A DNA stretch of 64,000 bases from Atopsyche davidsoni (GCA_022113835.1 JAILWY010000016.1:4929501-4993500); one strand, 5' to 3'. Positions 50,380 to 63,655 are shown, numbered from the stretch's first letter. The notes: generated by a model from the sequence alone, not told the origin. Translations and numbers: made by a program.

Positions 50380-50545
50380 GTATGACGTCATTACCAAAGC
50401 TCCTTTCAGGGCGTCCTCGATTCAAGCCGTCACCCCGAAACCCGTGAGCCCCCGTTTGAAACGGCGGTAGCGCGAAAGCCTTAATTCTGGGCCTAAATCT
50501 CCTTTGATTTTGCAAAGCCCTCGCATCTATCAGGGGAAACTACTG
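50380..50545. promoter_or_regulatory. Candidate regulatory island
   Basis: GC-richer patch with TATGACGTCATTACC (a perfect CRE, TGACGTCA) at about 50382 and CTCCTTTGATTTTGCAAAGC (TCF-like CTTTGAT) near 50500. It has no frame. Function is inferred from motifs. Confidence 0.3.
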
Positions 50546-50700
50546 CTATTTATTCAACTAAGTATGTTGTGTATTGCTTGAATTTGAAATAACCTAAGTC
50601 CCTATACACTACGGTGCTAATGCGTATAGATGAGATAGTGTGAACTAGCAAAGCTCTGCTATCAACCAAGGAAAGTTAGAAAGCTTTGAACACATGTTTA

Positions 50701-51974
50701 CCAGGTGTACTCCTAATTAATTTCCGGTTTTTTTCGATAGATGGTGTTCTGTAATTTGCTTTGCTGTTGGTAGCACTTATATGTCATTTTGTTAAGTAGT
50801 TATCGAGTGTCTAAACGGCGTTGACGTTTTCCTAAAAAATTCTTTTGGAAAGTTTTTATTGCGTGTCAAAGATGTCTGCATTCGTACCGAATTTTGAACA
50901 TATGCGCCATGCATTGCTTTTCATGTTTAATCAAGGGAAAAAAGTGTCCGAGAGCCACCGAAGTTTATGGCAATCATGCTTTAACACTTCGAACATGTGA
51001 AACGTGGTTTCGACAATTCAAAAAAGGAGATTTCGACCTGAACGACGTCGCACGCTCCGGCAAGCGAAAATCGTTTGATGACGTCGAATTGCAAGCGTTA
51101 TTGGATGAAGACGATACGCAAACGCAACGACAGCTTGCAGAAGCGCTAGGAGCTCAACAGCAAGCAATCTCCAAACGTCTGCGAGCCATGGGGAAAATTC
51201 AGAAGTGCGGAAAGTGGGTGCCGCATGAACTGACCGAGAGGCAAATGGAAAATCGAAAAGTGACATGTGAAATGCTGCTTCAACGATACAAAAGAAAGTC
51301 TTTTCTGCATCGTATTGTTACTGGCGATGAAAAATGGATTTTTTTAGAGAACCCTAACTGCAAAAAATCGTGGGTGAATCCAGGTGAAGCATCAACATCG
51401 ACGGCACGGCCAAATCGTTTCGGTCGGAAGGCCATGCTGTGTGTGTGGTGGGACCAGACCGGTGTTATCTACTTTGAACTGCTGAAACCTGGTGAAACTG
51501 TGAACGCCGTTCACTACGAACAACAAATCAAAGATTTGAGCCGAGCGATTGCGGAAAACCGACCAGAATATAAAGAAAGACAGAAGCAGGTGATTTTGCT
51601 CCATGACAATGCACCATCGCATAAGTCGAAACGCGTTCGCGACACGCTGGAACAACTCCAGTGGGAAATGTTTGATCATGCGGCTTACTCACCAGACCTG
51701 GCTCCATCGGACTACTACCTCTTTGCTTCGCTGGGCCACGCACTTTCTGAGCAGCGCTTCGATTCTTATGAAAATTTTCGAAATTGGCTCACCGAGTGGT
51801 TCACCACCAAAGACAGTCAATTCTATTGGCGTGGTATCCACAAATTACCGGAAAGGTGGGAAAAATATATAGAAAACGATGGAAAATATTTTGAATAAAA
51901 TATCTTTAACACTTCTCTTGCAATATTGTGTTTTATTTACAAAAAAACCGGAAATTAATTACAAGTACACCTGG
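50701..51974 (+). mobile_element. Mauritiana-type mariner (Mos1 relative), full length
   Basis: The left terminal repeat begins CCAGGTGTACTCCTAATTAA. The right one, read inward, begins CCAGGTGTACTTGTAATTAA, and the 34-base repeats differ at only two or three positions. TA dinucleotides at 50699-50700 and 51975-51976 are the target duplication. The 1274 bp length and the CCAGGTGTAC start are as in Mos1-like mariners. The interior is one transposase gene with a single frameshift. High agreement of both ends and the almost unbroken frame indicate a fairly young insertion. Confidence 0.96.
50872..51898 (+). pseudogene. Mos1-like mariner transposase, one frameshift
   Basis: The enzyme cuts the element out and inserts it at TA sites. 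The true start is the ATG at 50872 (MSAFVPNFEHMRHAL), matching the family's N-terminus. After ESHR the frame breaks near 50962, apparently by a short deletion of about 11 bases in the first helix-turn-helix region. It then continues open from there to TAA at 51896-51898. In the downstream frame (first ATG 50894) the catalytic DD34D triad is complete: D145 in TGDEKW, D238 in LHDNAPSH, D273 in SPDLAPSDY. WVPHEL, TARPNRFG and FYWRGIHKLPERWEK are family hallmarks. The usual length of about 345 residues fits. AATAAA overlaps the stop. Without the first 20-30 residues this copy is probably inactive, but its ends could still be mobilised. Confidence 0.93.
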
Positions 51975-51976
51975 TA

Positions 51977-52779
51977 TATATGGATATAAAATGGAAAATA
52001 TTGACTTATAATATATATATTTATGTCTTCATGTAACACAAATCCACCACTAATGTGTATCACAGTTACTTGAAGACTTGTAATCAAGTTTTCATCATCA
52101 TCAAGTATCCAAAAACGTGCTTTTAGATAAATGCATAGTGTTAAATTAATATTCAATTTACAATCACATGAAGACAGAATTATAAGTCTTTTTAATTCTC
52201 AATACTATGGATTTTGTTTTTGACCATACGACCGATTTACATAGTTTTTCTAGATGAATGCCGCAAATAATTTTTCCAGGATATTTCTTAAAAAGTTCTT
52301 GAAAAGTTTTTTGAGAAAACGGATATCGACCATTGTATGAATCTGTACCTTGCCCTATTTTGGTAATTACTAGTATGATTCTGTTCCTACATGTTTAATC
52401 ATTGTTAATTAACTGTTTTAGTCACACTCAGCTGAATTGTGCGTATTTTAATTTATTGCTACTCATTGAGGGCTTCTGTATAAATAGTATTTAGTAAGTA
52501 ATTATTTCACTAGTAAGAAGTATTTACACGAGTGCTTATCGATAGTGTTTAAAAAATATAAAGAAAGTATATATTTAAAATTATCATTATAGACTTACGG
52601 ACAAGCAATGCTTAGATGTATTCAAGCCACAGCATGTACATGTAACGGTTACAAAGTTAGCACCCACTGCAAGATGCTTTTTTTCCATCAAATTAAGATT
52701 TAACTAAAGCACTCTAAAAATTGTTTATTCACAGAGTCCAGCTTTCATAATGTTACCTCACGAAGTAAAAGCAGAATCT
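51977..52779. other. AT-rich DNA, nothing recognised
   Basis: Only chance frames. No repeat arms found. Confidence 0.45.
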
Positions 52780-53110
52780 CACCAATTTTCCGGACGTCCC
52801 TCCCTTCCGCTCCACCCCTTAAGTCTTTTCCCGGAGACTGGTATTACCGGGTGCATTCGACGCAGTTAAGCCCGCACTCCATTTAGGCGCGGCGCCCAAA
52901 CGCCCTTAATTATTCAGGTGAGCGTCGTGACGCCCGGCGCCTTCTTGTTTCAGGATGAATCGCATTTATTAGTGCACTGATTGCGAATGAATTATTCCTG
53001 TCTCCGAGCAAAGCCGCCTCCGGGATTATTGGATATCGCCGGAGGCTCACGTCTTCCGGGGTTTTATTAAGTAACGATAGGCCTTGCCTTACTAGGAAAT
53101 TTGCTCTATT
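52780..53110. promoter_or_regulatory. Candidate regulatory island
   Basis: A clear 330 bp GC-richer island. It contains GCGCCCAAACGCCCTTAATT followed by ATTCAGGTGAGC (E-box CAGGTG), then GCATTTATTAGTGCACTG and TATTTATGCTAATTTTG (POU/homeodomain-like). The 73-codon minus frame is unrecognised. Regulatory function is inferred. Confidence 0.3.
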
Positions 53111-53142
53111 ATTTATGCTAATTTTGTGCAATTATATATTTT

Positions 53143-53338
53143 GGTACTTGTTTTTTATCCGACCACCAAAAAACGTGTACCTAACCTAACCTAACCCAAC
53201 GAATCGAGCGGTCATGGAAATCTGCAAAAGAACGAAATAAACGCCACAACGGGACTTCATCGTCATATGATATGATTCTTATCTCTGCGAGAACATGTAC
53301 ATTGAAGAATGTTGGTGGTCGGATAAAAAACAAGTACC
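53143..53338. mobile_element. MITE with perfect 27 bp terminal inverted repeats
   Basis: GGTACTTGTTTTTTATCCGA (and seven more bases, CCACCAA) at 53143-53169 is repeated inverted without mismatch at 53312-53338. The 196 bp element has no coding capacity. Flanking octamers TATATTTT and TTTATTTT agree at 7 of 8 positions, compatible with an 8 bp duplication of the hAT kind, but both are low-complexity so this is weak. Three CCTAA units lie just inside the left repeat. Confidence 0.85.
53180..53196. repeat. (CCTAA)3 telomere-type repeat inside MITE
   Basis: Three consecutive CCTAA units followed by CC. The complement, TTAGG, is the telomere unit of most insect orders. Confidence 0.85.
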
Positions 53339-54199
53339 TTTATTTTAAATGACTGTTTGGGTATCGGTGATATGCTTTATGATACTGAAAAAAAACGCTT
53401 TTTTAAATTATAACAAATTTTGGTAGTAAATCACAAATAGTGTATTTTTTTATTTTCTTCATTTTCAGCGCCTTGTGCTATCGGCATACTATTTTTCAGT
53501 GAATAAATTCTTTGATTTGTAAACAGAATAGGTAATATTACACCTTTAACATGTCAGCCAAGTGAAATGAGGAGACAGAAACAAGTGGGGTACCCAGGCG
53601 TCCCGGTGTGCTGCACGCAGGTACCTCGCGTGCGGGGCGTGGCAGAGTCCCCGCTTATACCACCATCGGGGCCACTGGCCGGCCGACCCAAGTGATAACA
53701 ATGAACACCGCAAATGTGATTGATTGTCACAAACAATAATGCAAATGTGATGCTGTACGAAATCCTGTAATAGCAAAAAAAAATAGATGATACGCATCTA
53801 GAGTTACTGTTTCGTATTGTCTCTATTTCTCTGCAGTACCAGCGTCAAGTACTACTAATATTCGCGGATTAGTCATAGCCCTAACGTAATCACTTGCATA
53901 AGCGCAACTTAATCTCACGATTATAACAAATCTATGGATTGAACGCAGCTTGTTTGATTTCATTAATGTAAATGAAATTCGTCCGATTTTGTTCCATTTC
54001 ATAAATTTTGATATAACATGAATAAATTGACCTTTTGTTTATGTCTAGGCGCCTTAGACAAATTTAGAATCAAATAAAAACAAACTCTCTATTGTTAACT
54101 GAGCACACAAACAACAAAAAAAAAAACAGCTGTTCCACACAGTTCCACAAATGATACACTCAGAAAATTACCAAAAATAAAGAACATTGAATAATTAGC
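53339..54199. other. AT-rich DNA with a GC-rich block at 53580-53700
   Basis: The block starts near GTGGGGTACCCAGGCGTCCC and ends near GGCCACTGGCCGGCCGACCC. Open minus frames across it are unrecognised. It may be a retroelement remnant. Otherwise nothing supported. Confidence 0.35.
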
Positions 54200-54500
54200 A
54201 TAATAATTCGGTTGCGTCCGCTCGCTTTCCGCTCGTGCCGGCGTACATGCGTGCACTATTTAAATATTCAAATTACGCTAAACAAAAAAAAAATGTGATA
54301 GCGCGGCTGGGAGTTAATTTTAAATTTGAAATTAAACAGTTTTTCGTGGCACAACAAGTGTTGCCATCCCTACGGTAGCCCCGTTTCCGGAGTGTTTTGG
54401 TTGTGGGAGGCGGCGAGGGCGGACCCACACGCCGAGCAATCGGCCCCGAACCGATTGTTTGCTGCCAAGGAAATCATAAATTGAGGGCACACCTTTCTAT
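54200..54500. promoter_or_regulatory. Candidate regulatory island
   Basis: About 300 bp of raised GC with GCCGGCGTACATGCGTGCAC, an AT homeodomain-like middle and GGTTGTGGGAGGCGGCGAGG (GLI/RUNX-like GTGGG, GGTTGTGG). The 86-codon minus frame is unrecognised. The regulatory reading is inferred. Confidence 0.25.
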
Positions 54501-55750
54501 AATGTTTCTTATAAAAGTTTTTTTGAGGGCAAGTGTGGGATGTAAACTCAAAAGCCACATAAAATAGACATCTAAACGTAATCAACGTAAAATTCAAGGT
54601 ATAAAAAAAATACAAAATATTTTGAGACATATTTATATGTTTCTATAATATATAAGAAATATAATAGATGTTGATCGGGGTAAATTTTTGCATGTGATAT
54701 ACTTTTAACTCATACAAACACGTCAAATAATGTTTATGATTTCTTAAGGCGCAACGCTGTAAGTAAATAGTAATTATATATTATGTAAAGGCTTATTGAT
54801 TTTAAAAAATGTCCGTCTTAAGATTGCTATTTTTGGACCTACCTTCAATTGGGTAACGCTTTGCTTATGTTGCCAACTGCGATGCAACAACTTCACAACT
54901 AAAGTGCTTCATTCTTTAAAAAAAATCTTATAGATAAAAAATTGATAAACGCCTATAAATTGTGTCACTGTTTTTGTTCAAATGCGTGAAATATTTACGG
55001 TAAGAATAAACTCTTGTCTGGTCACTAGTTGGCAACAGAAAGGCGGCCAGGGAGCGCGTATTTTAAGATGTGTATTTCAGGTTTTGTTCGTGGATGTTAA
55101 GTAGCAAAGCAACCCTCTGTATATACCCCATGAAAGAACCGTACAAAAGTAGATTTTTTTACACAATTTTTTTGATTCTTATGCAATGTTTTCAACTCCC
55201 CTTTCAATGTTTTTTTTACGGGGAATAAATAAATAAAATAGAAGTGTGGGCTGCGTCTCCGAGGTGATGTCTGGCGCAGGGCTGTAGGGCCTCCCGCCGC
55301 GGTTCAAATGTGTTGAGCGATCGGACCATCACTCAGTTCTTGGTACGGTGACTCCGGAGGGACTCCAGCCAAACGGCACCGACGGAATCTGTAGTTGTCA
55401 GAGGCACTGCCGCTTTTAATTTCAATGTTATTTTCCACCGGATGAGCGCGAGTCTATGTGGATTGATGACTCAATGTCAAACTTTAAACTGCCTAAAAAA
55501 GCTAATTGGATATACTACTCGCAGTACGTACAGTGTGATTTTAGATCGTTTTGATTTATATTGATTGGTTATTTGCATCAGTGGTTATTATAAACCAGTT
55601 TATCTTTTATGTAAAATTTTTATTTAAAAAATGAAACGACTAACTTAAGTTGACCCGAACGGGTTTATTGCGGAAACAACATTGAATTTATTACAAGGAG
55701 CGAAATTAACGAAATAAGTTTATACGAGACAAATATGGGATTTTGAGCAT
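54501..55750. other. AT-rich DNA with an island at 55240-55480
   Basis: The island is GC-rich without a frame and contains CCGCGGTTCAAATGTG. A pol III B box is only partly matched there and no tRNA fold forms. The rest holds nothing. Confidence 0.35.
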
Positions 55751-55761
55751 ATAATTTTTTA

Positions 55762-55830
55762 GACCCAGCTGGGCATTGAACCTCCAGCTCTTGATTATCG
55801 TAGTCTAGCACCGTAATCTATAACAAAAGT
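55762..55830 (-). repeat. tRNA-derived SINE fragment, tentative
   Basis: On the minus strand GGTTCAATGCC resembles the pol III B box (about 9 of 11 positions), preceded by GGTGCTAGACTACGATAATC, which resembles a tRNA D/anticodon region. The T stem pairs poorly in standard numbering and the acceptor stem is absent, so this is not a functional tRNA gene. Confidence 0.35.
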
Positions 55831-58800
55831 CTCATGGAGCCAAAGAAAATTTAAATCGTTAAATGCAATTGGTAAACTGATGTGTTGTTCTATAGTTAAG
55901 AGATCATCAAGAAGTAACATAAATATATTTTTTTAACCTTATTAGATATTTATTTAATACTTCATGACGTCTTGATTGATGCATATTTTTCAATTTTAAT
56001 TTAAATCTACCAGCTTCTCACTATGATATAATAATTTCTTGTTAAAAAATATTTAAAACGGACAATATTGAAAAAAAATAAGTTAAAAAAAAAATAACCC
56101 AAATAATAATTAATTATAACGACCAATAGAAATGTGATAAAAAAAATATATTTTACCATTTTGTAAAATAATGTCAACCCTTCGATCGTATATATTTGCA
56201 TCTTTTCAATCGATCCGCACTAATAATGCTATTGTTCATAAATTATTCGTTCAGAAGTTTTAGTAATTTTATATATTCTTTAAGTTGGAAATCTACTTAA
56301 TTTTTTACCTATTAAACTGTTACGTACAATAATTTAGCATGGTGTTACATAATTTTTCCACTTGCCCTATATTGACTTCGATCATCAAATTCATCAGATT
56401 TTTTTAGCTTTAAGGTTATACTCATTGCAACACCATCACCAACTTGCTTTGTAAATACGCATTAAAACGAAGGCCTCCTTAGTATCTCCCCATCTTTCAT
56501 TGTTGATTCAGCAACTTTATATGCCCATCAAGAATATGTTAATAGTCTTGATCATCCTCAGATAGCGCAGTTTCTCTTAGCTCACCCAAAATCAATAAAG
56601 ACCGAAACAGGAGATTCGATGTACCAATAAATTTCAAGAACCAATTAAATTAGTGTTTAAGATTCAAGTCCACGTAAGATATAAAACGCTTTTCTGTACA
56701 GAATAAGTAATCATCAAACACTCTTAAAAAGATAAATGTAGATATATGTTTTAACTATAATTTGGGTAGAATTGGTTAAATAAAGTGAGAACACCTTGGG
56801 GAAATCGTATTCAGCCGATTATTACTTATATATATATTTTTTTATTTTTAATACTAATATGAAAATAACTAGCTTACACAGAATATATATTTTTTATTTC
56901 ACTCTGAACAACACACAACATATTCCATCACTTCAATTGCAGACTTCAATTCCTTTTAAACATAAACATGAAATTAAAGTAAGTCACATCATTCAAAATG
57001 TCACAATTTTCAACGGTGATATTTTATTCATAAATAAATAAAATTTGGTGTAGTGGAAAACGAAATAGAAATGAAGCTTATTTATAGTTTTGAAAAAAAC
57101 ATGAATTGATACTTAAACGAAATAAAAACACATTAAATATAATACAAAGTAAGAACATAACTCGCCTCTTAATATCACAGAAGGTTACCAAAAATCGAAA
57201 GTGTTTTTTTAATCTGAAATCGAATCACACAATTCAGCCATTTTTCAAGTAGCGAGATGCCATAACAATTCCTATTCATAACGATCCATAAACAATAAGA
57301 ATTGGACGATAATTTAAGTTGAACTTTCTTATGGCATCAGTTTGGATTTAACGACATTTTAAGTAGCCATTAGCTAGAAAATATGTAAATGAAGGTTCCA
57401 GCCGACCTGGCCCGAGCCAGTTTCGCATCTATCATGGGATTAGAAATGCTTTTTGGACATCTTTACTTGTTGCTCACAGCACTAGTTTTGATCAGAAATA
57501 CAGCGATAAAAGTAATTCGGTGAAACTAGATTCTTTTATGATACATAAATGTGAAAAGTGTCTCTAATTTGTAATTTTTTTTGCTGATTATTTTCACAGA
57601 TTATTGTAACAATTTAAGTTTAAATATACTTTTGAATACTTCGCTCTAGTAATGATTTGAATTATAAAAGCTATTAAGCAAATAAACGTTGAGGCTGGGT
57701 ATGAAAAAATGAAACTGATTATTTTTACAATTATTCTATAAGCATTATGTAGTATGTATAAATATTTCAGCTTAAACATTTTTTATTAATATGTATAAGA
57801 ATATCGTCATTTTTGAAATACTTTTAAATTATTAAACGCAACCTTGAAAATAGTAGTTCAATATTATCGTAATGAAATAATTAAGACATTTTTATGAATT
57901 TTAAATACAAAAATACGAATTAAATGTTTTCTAGGAAGAAGTATCGAAATCGGATTAGTTCTTATTTATTTGTTTGTATTGTGACGTTATAATGACCTCA
58001 TCGATTTGTTAAAAAGCCAGGTATTTTAATAGCATCATTTATTTTCTTTTGAATGCACGAGACGCCGTTCCAGACTTCGTACATCACTTAGGTTTTGAAT
58101 ATTTTCAAAGAAATTATGCGTACATCTTACGCATGAGAAATCTCTTAATATTACAGCCGTAATTTATTATTTTTGTATACTTTTTGAACATACTTACGGA
58201 TTTAAGTTGCTAAGTTTTTGATATATATTCATGTAAAGATGTGTATTTAATCTTGTTCTTAAAATTAGACACAAATACTTATCAAAGAAAATCTACAATG
58301 TCTATAATTTACACTTTACTGTGTTAGTTTTACGTTTGAGACTTGTACAGTCGTAAAAGAAAACACACACACTATCTGTGTATTAGATTTATTCAGAATT
58401 TAAATATAATGCAGGTAATACTTTAACATTTATTTGGACGGGGTTGGGTGTGAACACTTGTTATAAAAATGTAAATTCAGTAAACGCAAGGTAGACGGCT
58501 GGTAGATGGTCCCATAAATCAGCATTTACTTTGGTGGTACTTCCTTCACCAGATCGGGAGATAGAGAATTTGTTCAGTTGGTAAAAGTTTTAATTACGCA
58601 TTCAAATGAATATGAATGTACAATCTTTCATTGCGTGGTGTTTTTTACTGCGAGATTTTTGTTTTTTTTTTATTATCTGATTCCATGACAGGATTTGTAT
58701 TTTATATTTTATACAAAATACATTAATATATTTGATCTATTCATTTTAAACTATTCTTTATATTTACTATTCACTTTCGTTGCGATAGTTGTTTAAGTTG

Positions 58801-59319
58801 TACTGTGATAAATACTAGTTGCATAGGGTGAGTTTAAAATCAAACGAGTCGTTTTATTAATCAAATATATACAAACCTTAAATAATGCGTAACGTACATA
58901 TTGTATTTAACATAACGATAGCACGAAATATCCTTCTACAATTAATTTAAAAGACATTTTAGGTCATATGTGCCACAGTGCGCTATATGTATTCTGTAAA
59001 TAGCGACCGCTTGCTAACAAGTCGATAAAATCAATTGATTTACAATATGTGCGATAAATATTGTTTCCAATTAATAACGAATCAATATTGTTCGCATGCC
59101 GAAACATCCATGTATATTAAAAATAAAATATTTTTTTACTCAATCAGTACGCAGCATATATATTATAAAAATAAATATTTGTAAATACCCTGTGCAATTA
59201 GTAAGAAAATTTGAATGCATAACTAAGGAATATTTCCGTTTTGTACATTAACCTCGGCAGTCACAAAACTTGGAAAAAATAAGAAGAAATCTTTTTAATT
59301 AACGAAAAGCACTCGCTTT
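55831..59319. other. Very AT-rich DNA, nothing recognised
   Basis: All frames are closed by frequent stops. Short chance frames up to 81 codons (56796-57041) are AT-driven. A small patch at 57380-57430 is GC-richer. No repeat arms noticed. Confidence 0.45.
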
Positions 59320-59420
59320 GAATAGTATAGCGGGACGCGGCCGTAATTACGAGATTTTAATTTCACGTTGTTTTGGCCTTTATAATTGTCACATTTGTGC
59401 GGCCGCCGCACGCTTCATGC
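59320..59420. promoter_or_regulatory. Candidate regulatory island
   Basis: GACGCGGCCGTAATTACGAG is followed by GGCCTTTATAATTGTCAC (posterior Hox/Cdx-like TTTATAA) and GTGCGGCCGCCGCACG, a near-perfect palindrome. There is no frame. Function is inferred. Confidence 0.3.
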
Positions 59421-61559
59421 CATTGGTGAGTAGTATCGTGAAATGTTATTAAATACATAGTTTTATTTCATAATTACCTCGGAAATTTTTTAGGACTTGT
59501 CTTGAGGTGTACCCAACTTAGACATATGGGTAGATTAATAATTCAGTAACGCACATGAAGCGAGAAGGGAGTGAGCTCACGATCCAGCTTATACTCTATA
59601 TACACTATTATAATACATTGTTAATCAAAATTTATACTAGAAAGCAGCATATTGCAATCGTGGTGATGAAAAGTAAAAATATATATTCTTGCAGAGTAAA
59701 CTAAAAAATTGTTATCAATATTTGTATGTGAGCTCTGACGTCATGATTTTGCAATTGACAAGTGATTTTAAAATAATAAAACTAATGGTCCAAAAAAATC
59801 AAAGACGAACAGTGCAACTTTAAGATTAAATTAACTATTTGTTTAGTGGTTTTGTGGTAGTTGTAAATTATGGAAAATGTTTATTTTTGCAAAGTTTGAG
59901 AATCGTTGAGTAGTATAAAGTCTAGTTGTAACAAGTACATAACATAAACCGAAATCATCATAACAAGATCATCCAATTCTTCAAATGTACCTAAAAAAAT
60001 ATGTTTATGAGGATTTAAATTAGAAATCAATTTTATGATTGAAAAATGTCAAAATTACAAAAGAATAAATTGTGATATTTTATTATTAGTGGCAAACAAA
60101 AACCTCAAGAAACCCATAATTTTTTTTTGTTAATTTATAGTTATAGTTGATGGATGATTTATTTCAGAAAAATGTTGTGGCTTTCAATGTTGAAATATTG
60201 CTATATATTATTGTATTAATTCAAGCAATGTTTAAAAATATAGAAAAAATATTATTTCAAAAATATTTAAATTTAATCACCACCTCGTAATCGTCCGTAT
60301 TTACTTTTGTAAACAGATGTAAATTTTGTTAATTAAGGATAGTGAACAAATGAAATTAACCAAGGTCTGAAATGCTTGAATCTGGAATATTTTAACAGGT
60401 CCTTAAAATTTAGGTGCTCCGGGTTAAGTGACCTCATTCTACGCCACGTCCATAATTTAATATCCATATTAAAACTTTAATCCTCGGTTTTATGTGCACT
60501 TACATAGTTTTTACGAACTTCGTAAAAGTTACGCCGTGTTTAAATAAACATTGATATTTATCTTTTAAACATTTAGGTAATATAAAGTAATGTGAATTTA
60601 AATTTTAAAATAATCTTTTTTTTCAAGAACACAATTATTATTAATAGTCTTTCCTCCATGATCAACAGACTAAAACACCGAGTACAGTTAAGTAACAAAT
60701 GATTTATGCTGGAACGAAACAGTCTTATGTATTATTCGTTTACCTACTTACAGACATAATTTGATTTGATTACAAGATAATAAATTTTAATTAGTGTTTC
60801 AGAAAATGTACATAAATATAGGTGTTTAAAACTAAAATAGTTATAAAAGGCAATGTCAAGTAATTTAATAAGTTTTCGCATTCACCGCTTTACACAACGC
60901 TTTTGTATAAATTATATAGTTTGTTCATCACCATTTAATTTGAGTTAAAAAAATCGTACAAAAACAAGAGCGAAATGGGTTAAAATTTATTCTACGAGAC
61001 CACATGTAATAAATGAATTCTTTACCAGAATTTAATTGCGTTCATTAATAGATTTGCGAGTATTTTGCCACGATGTTTTTTTTTAATTGATGCGAATTAA
61101 TACGCGATGCGTGCTGATAAAGTTGTTAAATAATTTTTATTGATAATGTTTAAAAATTTGTATTTTTAAGCTGACAATTTATAAACGAGTATAAAAAATA
61201 GTAAAATTAATCGGTTTATCCAAAATGAATTATATTAAATTTTAAATAAAATAATATTCCTATAACTTCTTTATAGTTGTCTTTGTTATAAATTTGTTCA
61301 TATCAAAAGGATTTTATGTTTGATCAAACTAAACGGAAAGTGCATACATAATTGCATTTTTGTAGTTCAAACATTCATAAATATGCTACGTCCCAGTTAT
61401 TCCATTGCGTTTTTTTAAAGACATATCAAAATAAAGTTGATGTATCTATAATGTTTTTAACCCTCCTTTATATCAATATTGATATCATGGATCAAATGCA
61501 CCAAAATGTTATGCCTTATCTACAGTGATCTTAGATTTGCATTTGAAATCCTTTTAGCT
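59421..61559. other. AT-rich DNA, nothing recognised
   Basis: No supported feature. Confidence 0.5.
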
Positions 61560-61830
61560 CTCACGCATTCATTACTACTCTCGTTACACTTGAGGGAGGT
61601 TGTTTTTATTTTTCCAACCCTTACTGCAGGAGCCACCCCGTCGTAGGGGAAACAATTTCTAAAAAGGAGACATTAATCAGCAGTGTAATATCCTGCAGAG
61701 ATATGCGCGGACAATGGGGCAGCCCGGCGGTGATCTCCCGAATAAAAACAGAGCCCCACTCCCACTCTCTACTCCGACTCCTCACTCCTCACTCTTTCCT
61801 CTGTCTCGGATCACTTCCAGGGCTTCTGTA
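61560..61830. promoter_or_regulatory. Candidate regulatory island with SOX-type site
   Basis: GC-richer stretch with ACAATGG (61711-61717, SOX core) followed by GGCAGCCCGGCGGTGATC, then a pyrimidine-rich imperfect repeat of ACTCC/TCACTC at 61755-61800. No frame. The regulatory role is inferred. Confidence 0.25.
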
Positions 61831-63655
61831 CCCTTCAATTGGATTTAATTTTAAAAAAACTGGAGATAAATAAAGTTTAAATAAATAAGAAGTTAACAAA
61901 AAATAGTACGTAAGATGTAAGTAGTAAAAAAATACAGAATTATAATGAAACAAATATTTACTTACTGAGTCATTCAAGTGATATTTTACCTATTTAGTTA
62001 CTTTCGTATGAATATGTTAATTTGTAAACGAAAACTTTAAATAATGCTTTCTTTAAGAATGTGCGAGGAATATTGAAATTTTATCGTGTAATAATGTAGT
62101 TTGTTCTCATTTATATTTTCATGGGCTAATTATTCATTAGATAACAGGTATTTAATAGGAAGGTTAGTGAAATCTGACATCGAGTTACTTAGCTCAGTAT
62201 CTATTATACCGTAGGTTCTTGTGAACTGAAAATTAAATATGCAAAGTTCTTTTAAGGTAAAGACTCGTAACTAGGGAGTATCTGAATTGATTAATAATCC
62301 AATCTAGATAAATACATTTTAATTAGAATTCCTTTGATATCGCGGGCTTGCAGCCAGAACGCACTCACTCAAATTAAAAGATAGTGGCTTTTTCTTGTGA
62401 AAAAGTTCCAATACCCAGTTGCGTATTAATGTTAATTTATTTGAATTTATTTAATTTCGTGTATTCTGCCAAAAACTTGATTATATCTTCAGTAACTGCA
62501 ATCTTCAATCAAACAAAAACTGCAGACAACAACATAAAATAATTTAGCGCGTTCCAGGCGGAAGATCTCGAATACGGAAATATATTTTTTTATAATCTTG
62601 AAGAGTATTCGTATTATCTGATATATACGAGATCCAAGCCTGTGAATAAAACTGCGTGGAGAAACAAATACCTCCTTTTGCTCGATGTTTACGTATAACA
62701 TTAAATATGTTTTTTGAATTGCAATTTGTAAGTGAACTGACATGTATGATAATGAAGCCAGACCAATTCTTTTTTTTATATATATGAGACTTTCATGCCT
62801 TTCATGGGGACCATGATTTCATTGCATAATCAAACAATACTTAAGGATTCTTTTAGGATGCAGGCGTGACAACTTGACTCTAGAAGTCGCAAAGCAATGG
62901 CATGTTGAACTTTGTGCCTAGTTTTGTACGTTAAGTCGATTTGATTATTTCAATGGTAACTAGTAAAATTAAACGTTGTTTGCGTGAGAAGTGTTTGTAT
63001 ACTGAAACATATATTATGATTAAAGATTCAAACATTTAAAAGTTAACTATTCAATTTAATTGATACAAAAACTTAAAAGCATACACTAACTCGAGCTTGA
63101 GCTTTCAAAAAGTAAACATCGGAGAACAATCCATATTTGTGTGGCTTTTTGTTTGGCGGTCTCCGGGTGAAAAGCTTTCTACTGCGAGCATTACTCAACG
63201 CCCTCCGCGCGGCGCCGGGCTGCGACTCCCAATGCTTTTATTACTAGCTTTATACATTTATTGATTCACCTGCTGAAAAACTAATATTCTGATTTCGTAA
63301 TACTATAAAAAAATTTAATATATTTTAAATCATAAATATTTTTTGCTGATAAGATGTTGATATGTGATATAAACTATGTTTTACCTGCTTTTAATGTTAT
63401 CAATGAAATCATACATATCACAATGTATAACTGCAAAAAATATATATAAATTTTCTTAATGCTTAATTATATTTAAAAAACATTTATGTTTAAGCCTTAA
63501 ATAAGATTATGCACACGCAATCTTCTACAAGGTTATATGCATGATAAAGGGGGAGAAATTTTGAATGCCAACCATTAAAATCTTTTAAACAATATTTTTT
63601 GTAATGATAAAAGTAACTTTGTATTTTGTCTTCACTTTGATTTTATTATATTTTT
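61831..63655. other. AT-rich DNA with a small island at 63120-63240
   Basis: The island contains CCCTCCGCGCGGCGCCGGGC and no frame. An 84-codon minus frame (62489-62743) is unrecognised. The rest holds nothing. Confidence 0.4.

Noticed and set aside
51018..51872. Several frames opposite to or overlapping the mariner transposase
   Set aside because: They are shadows of the transposase gene, which carries the full DD34D signature.
55762..55830. Functional tRNA gene on the minus strand
   Set aside because: The T stem and acceptor stem do not form; only a tRNA-like remnant is supported.
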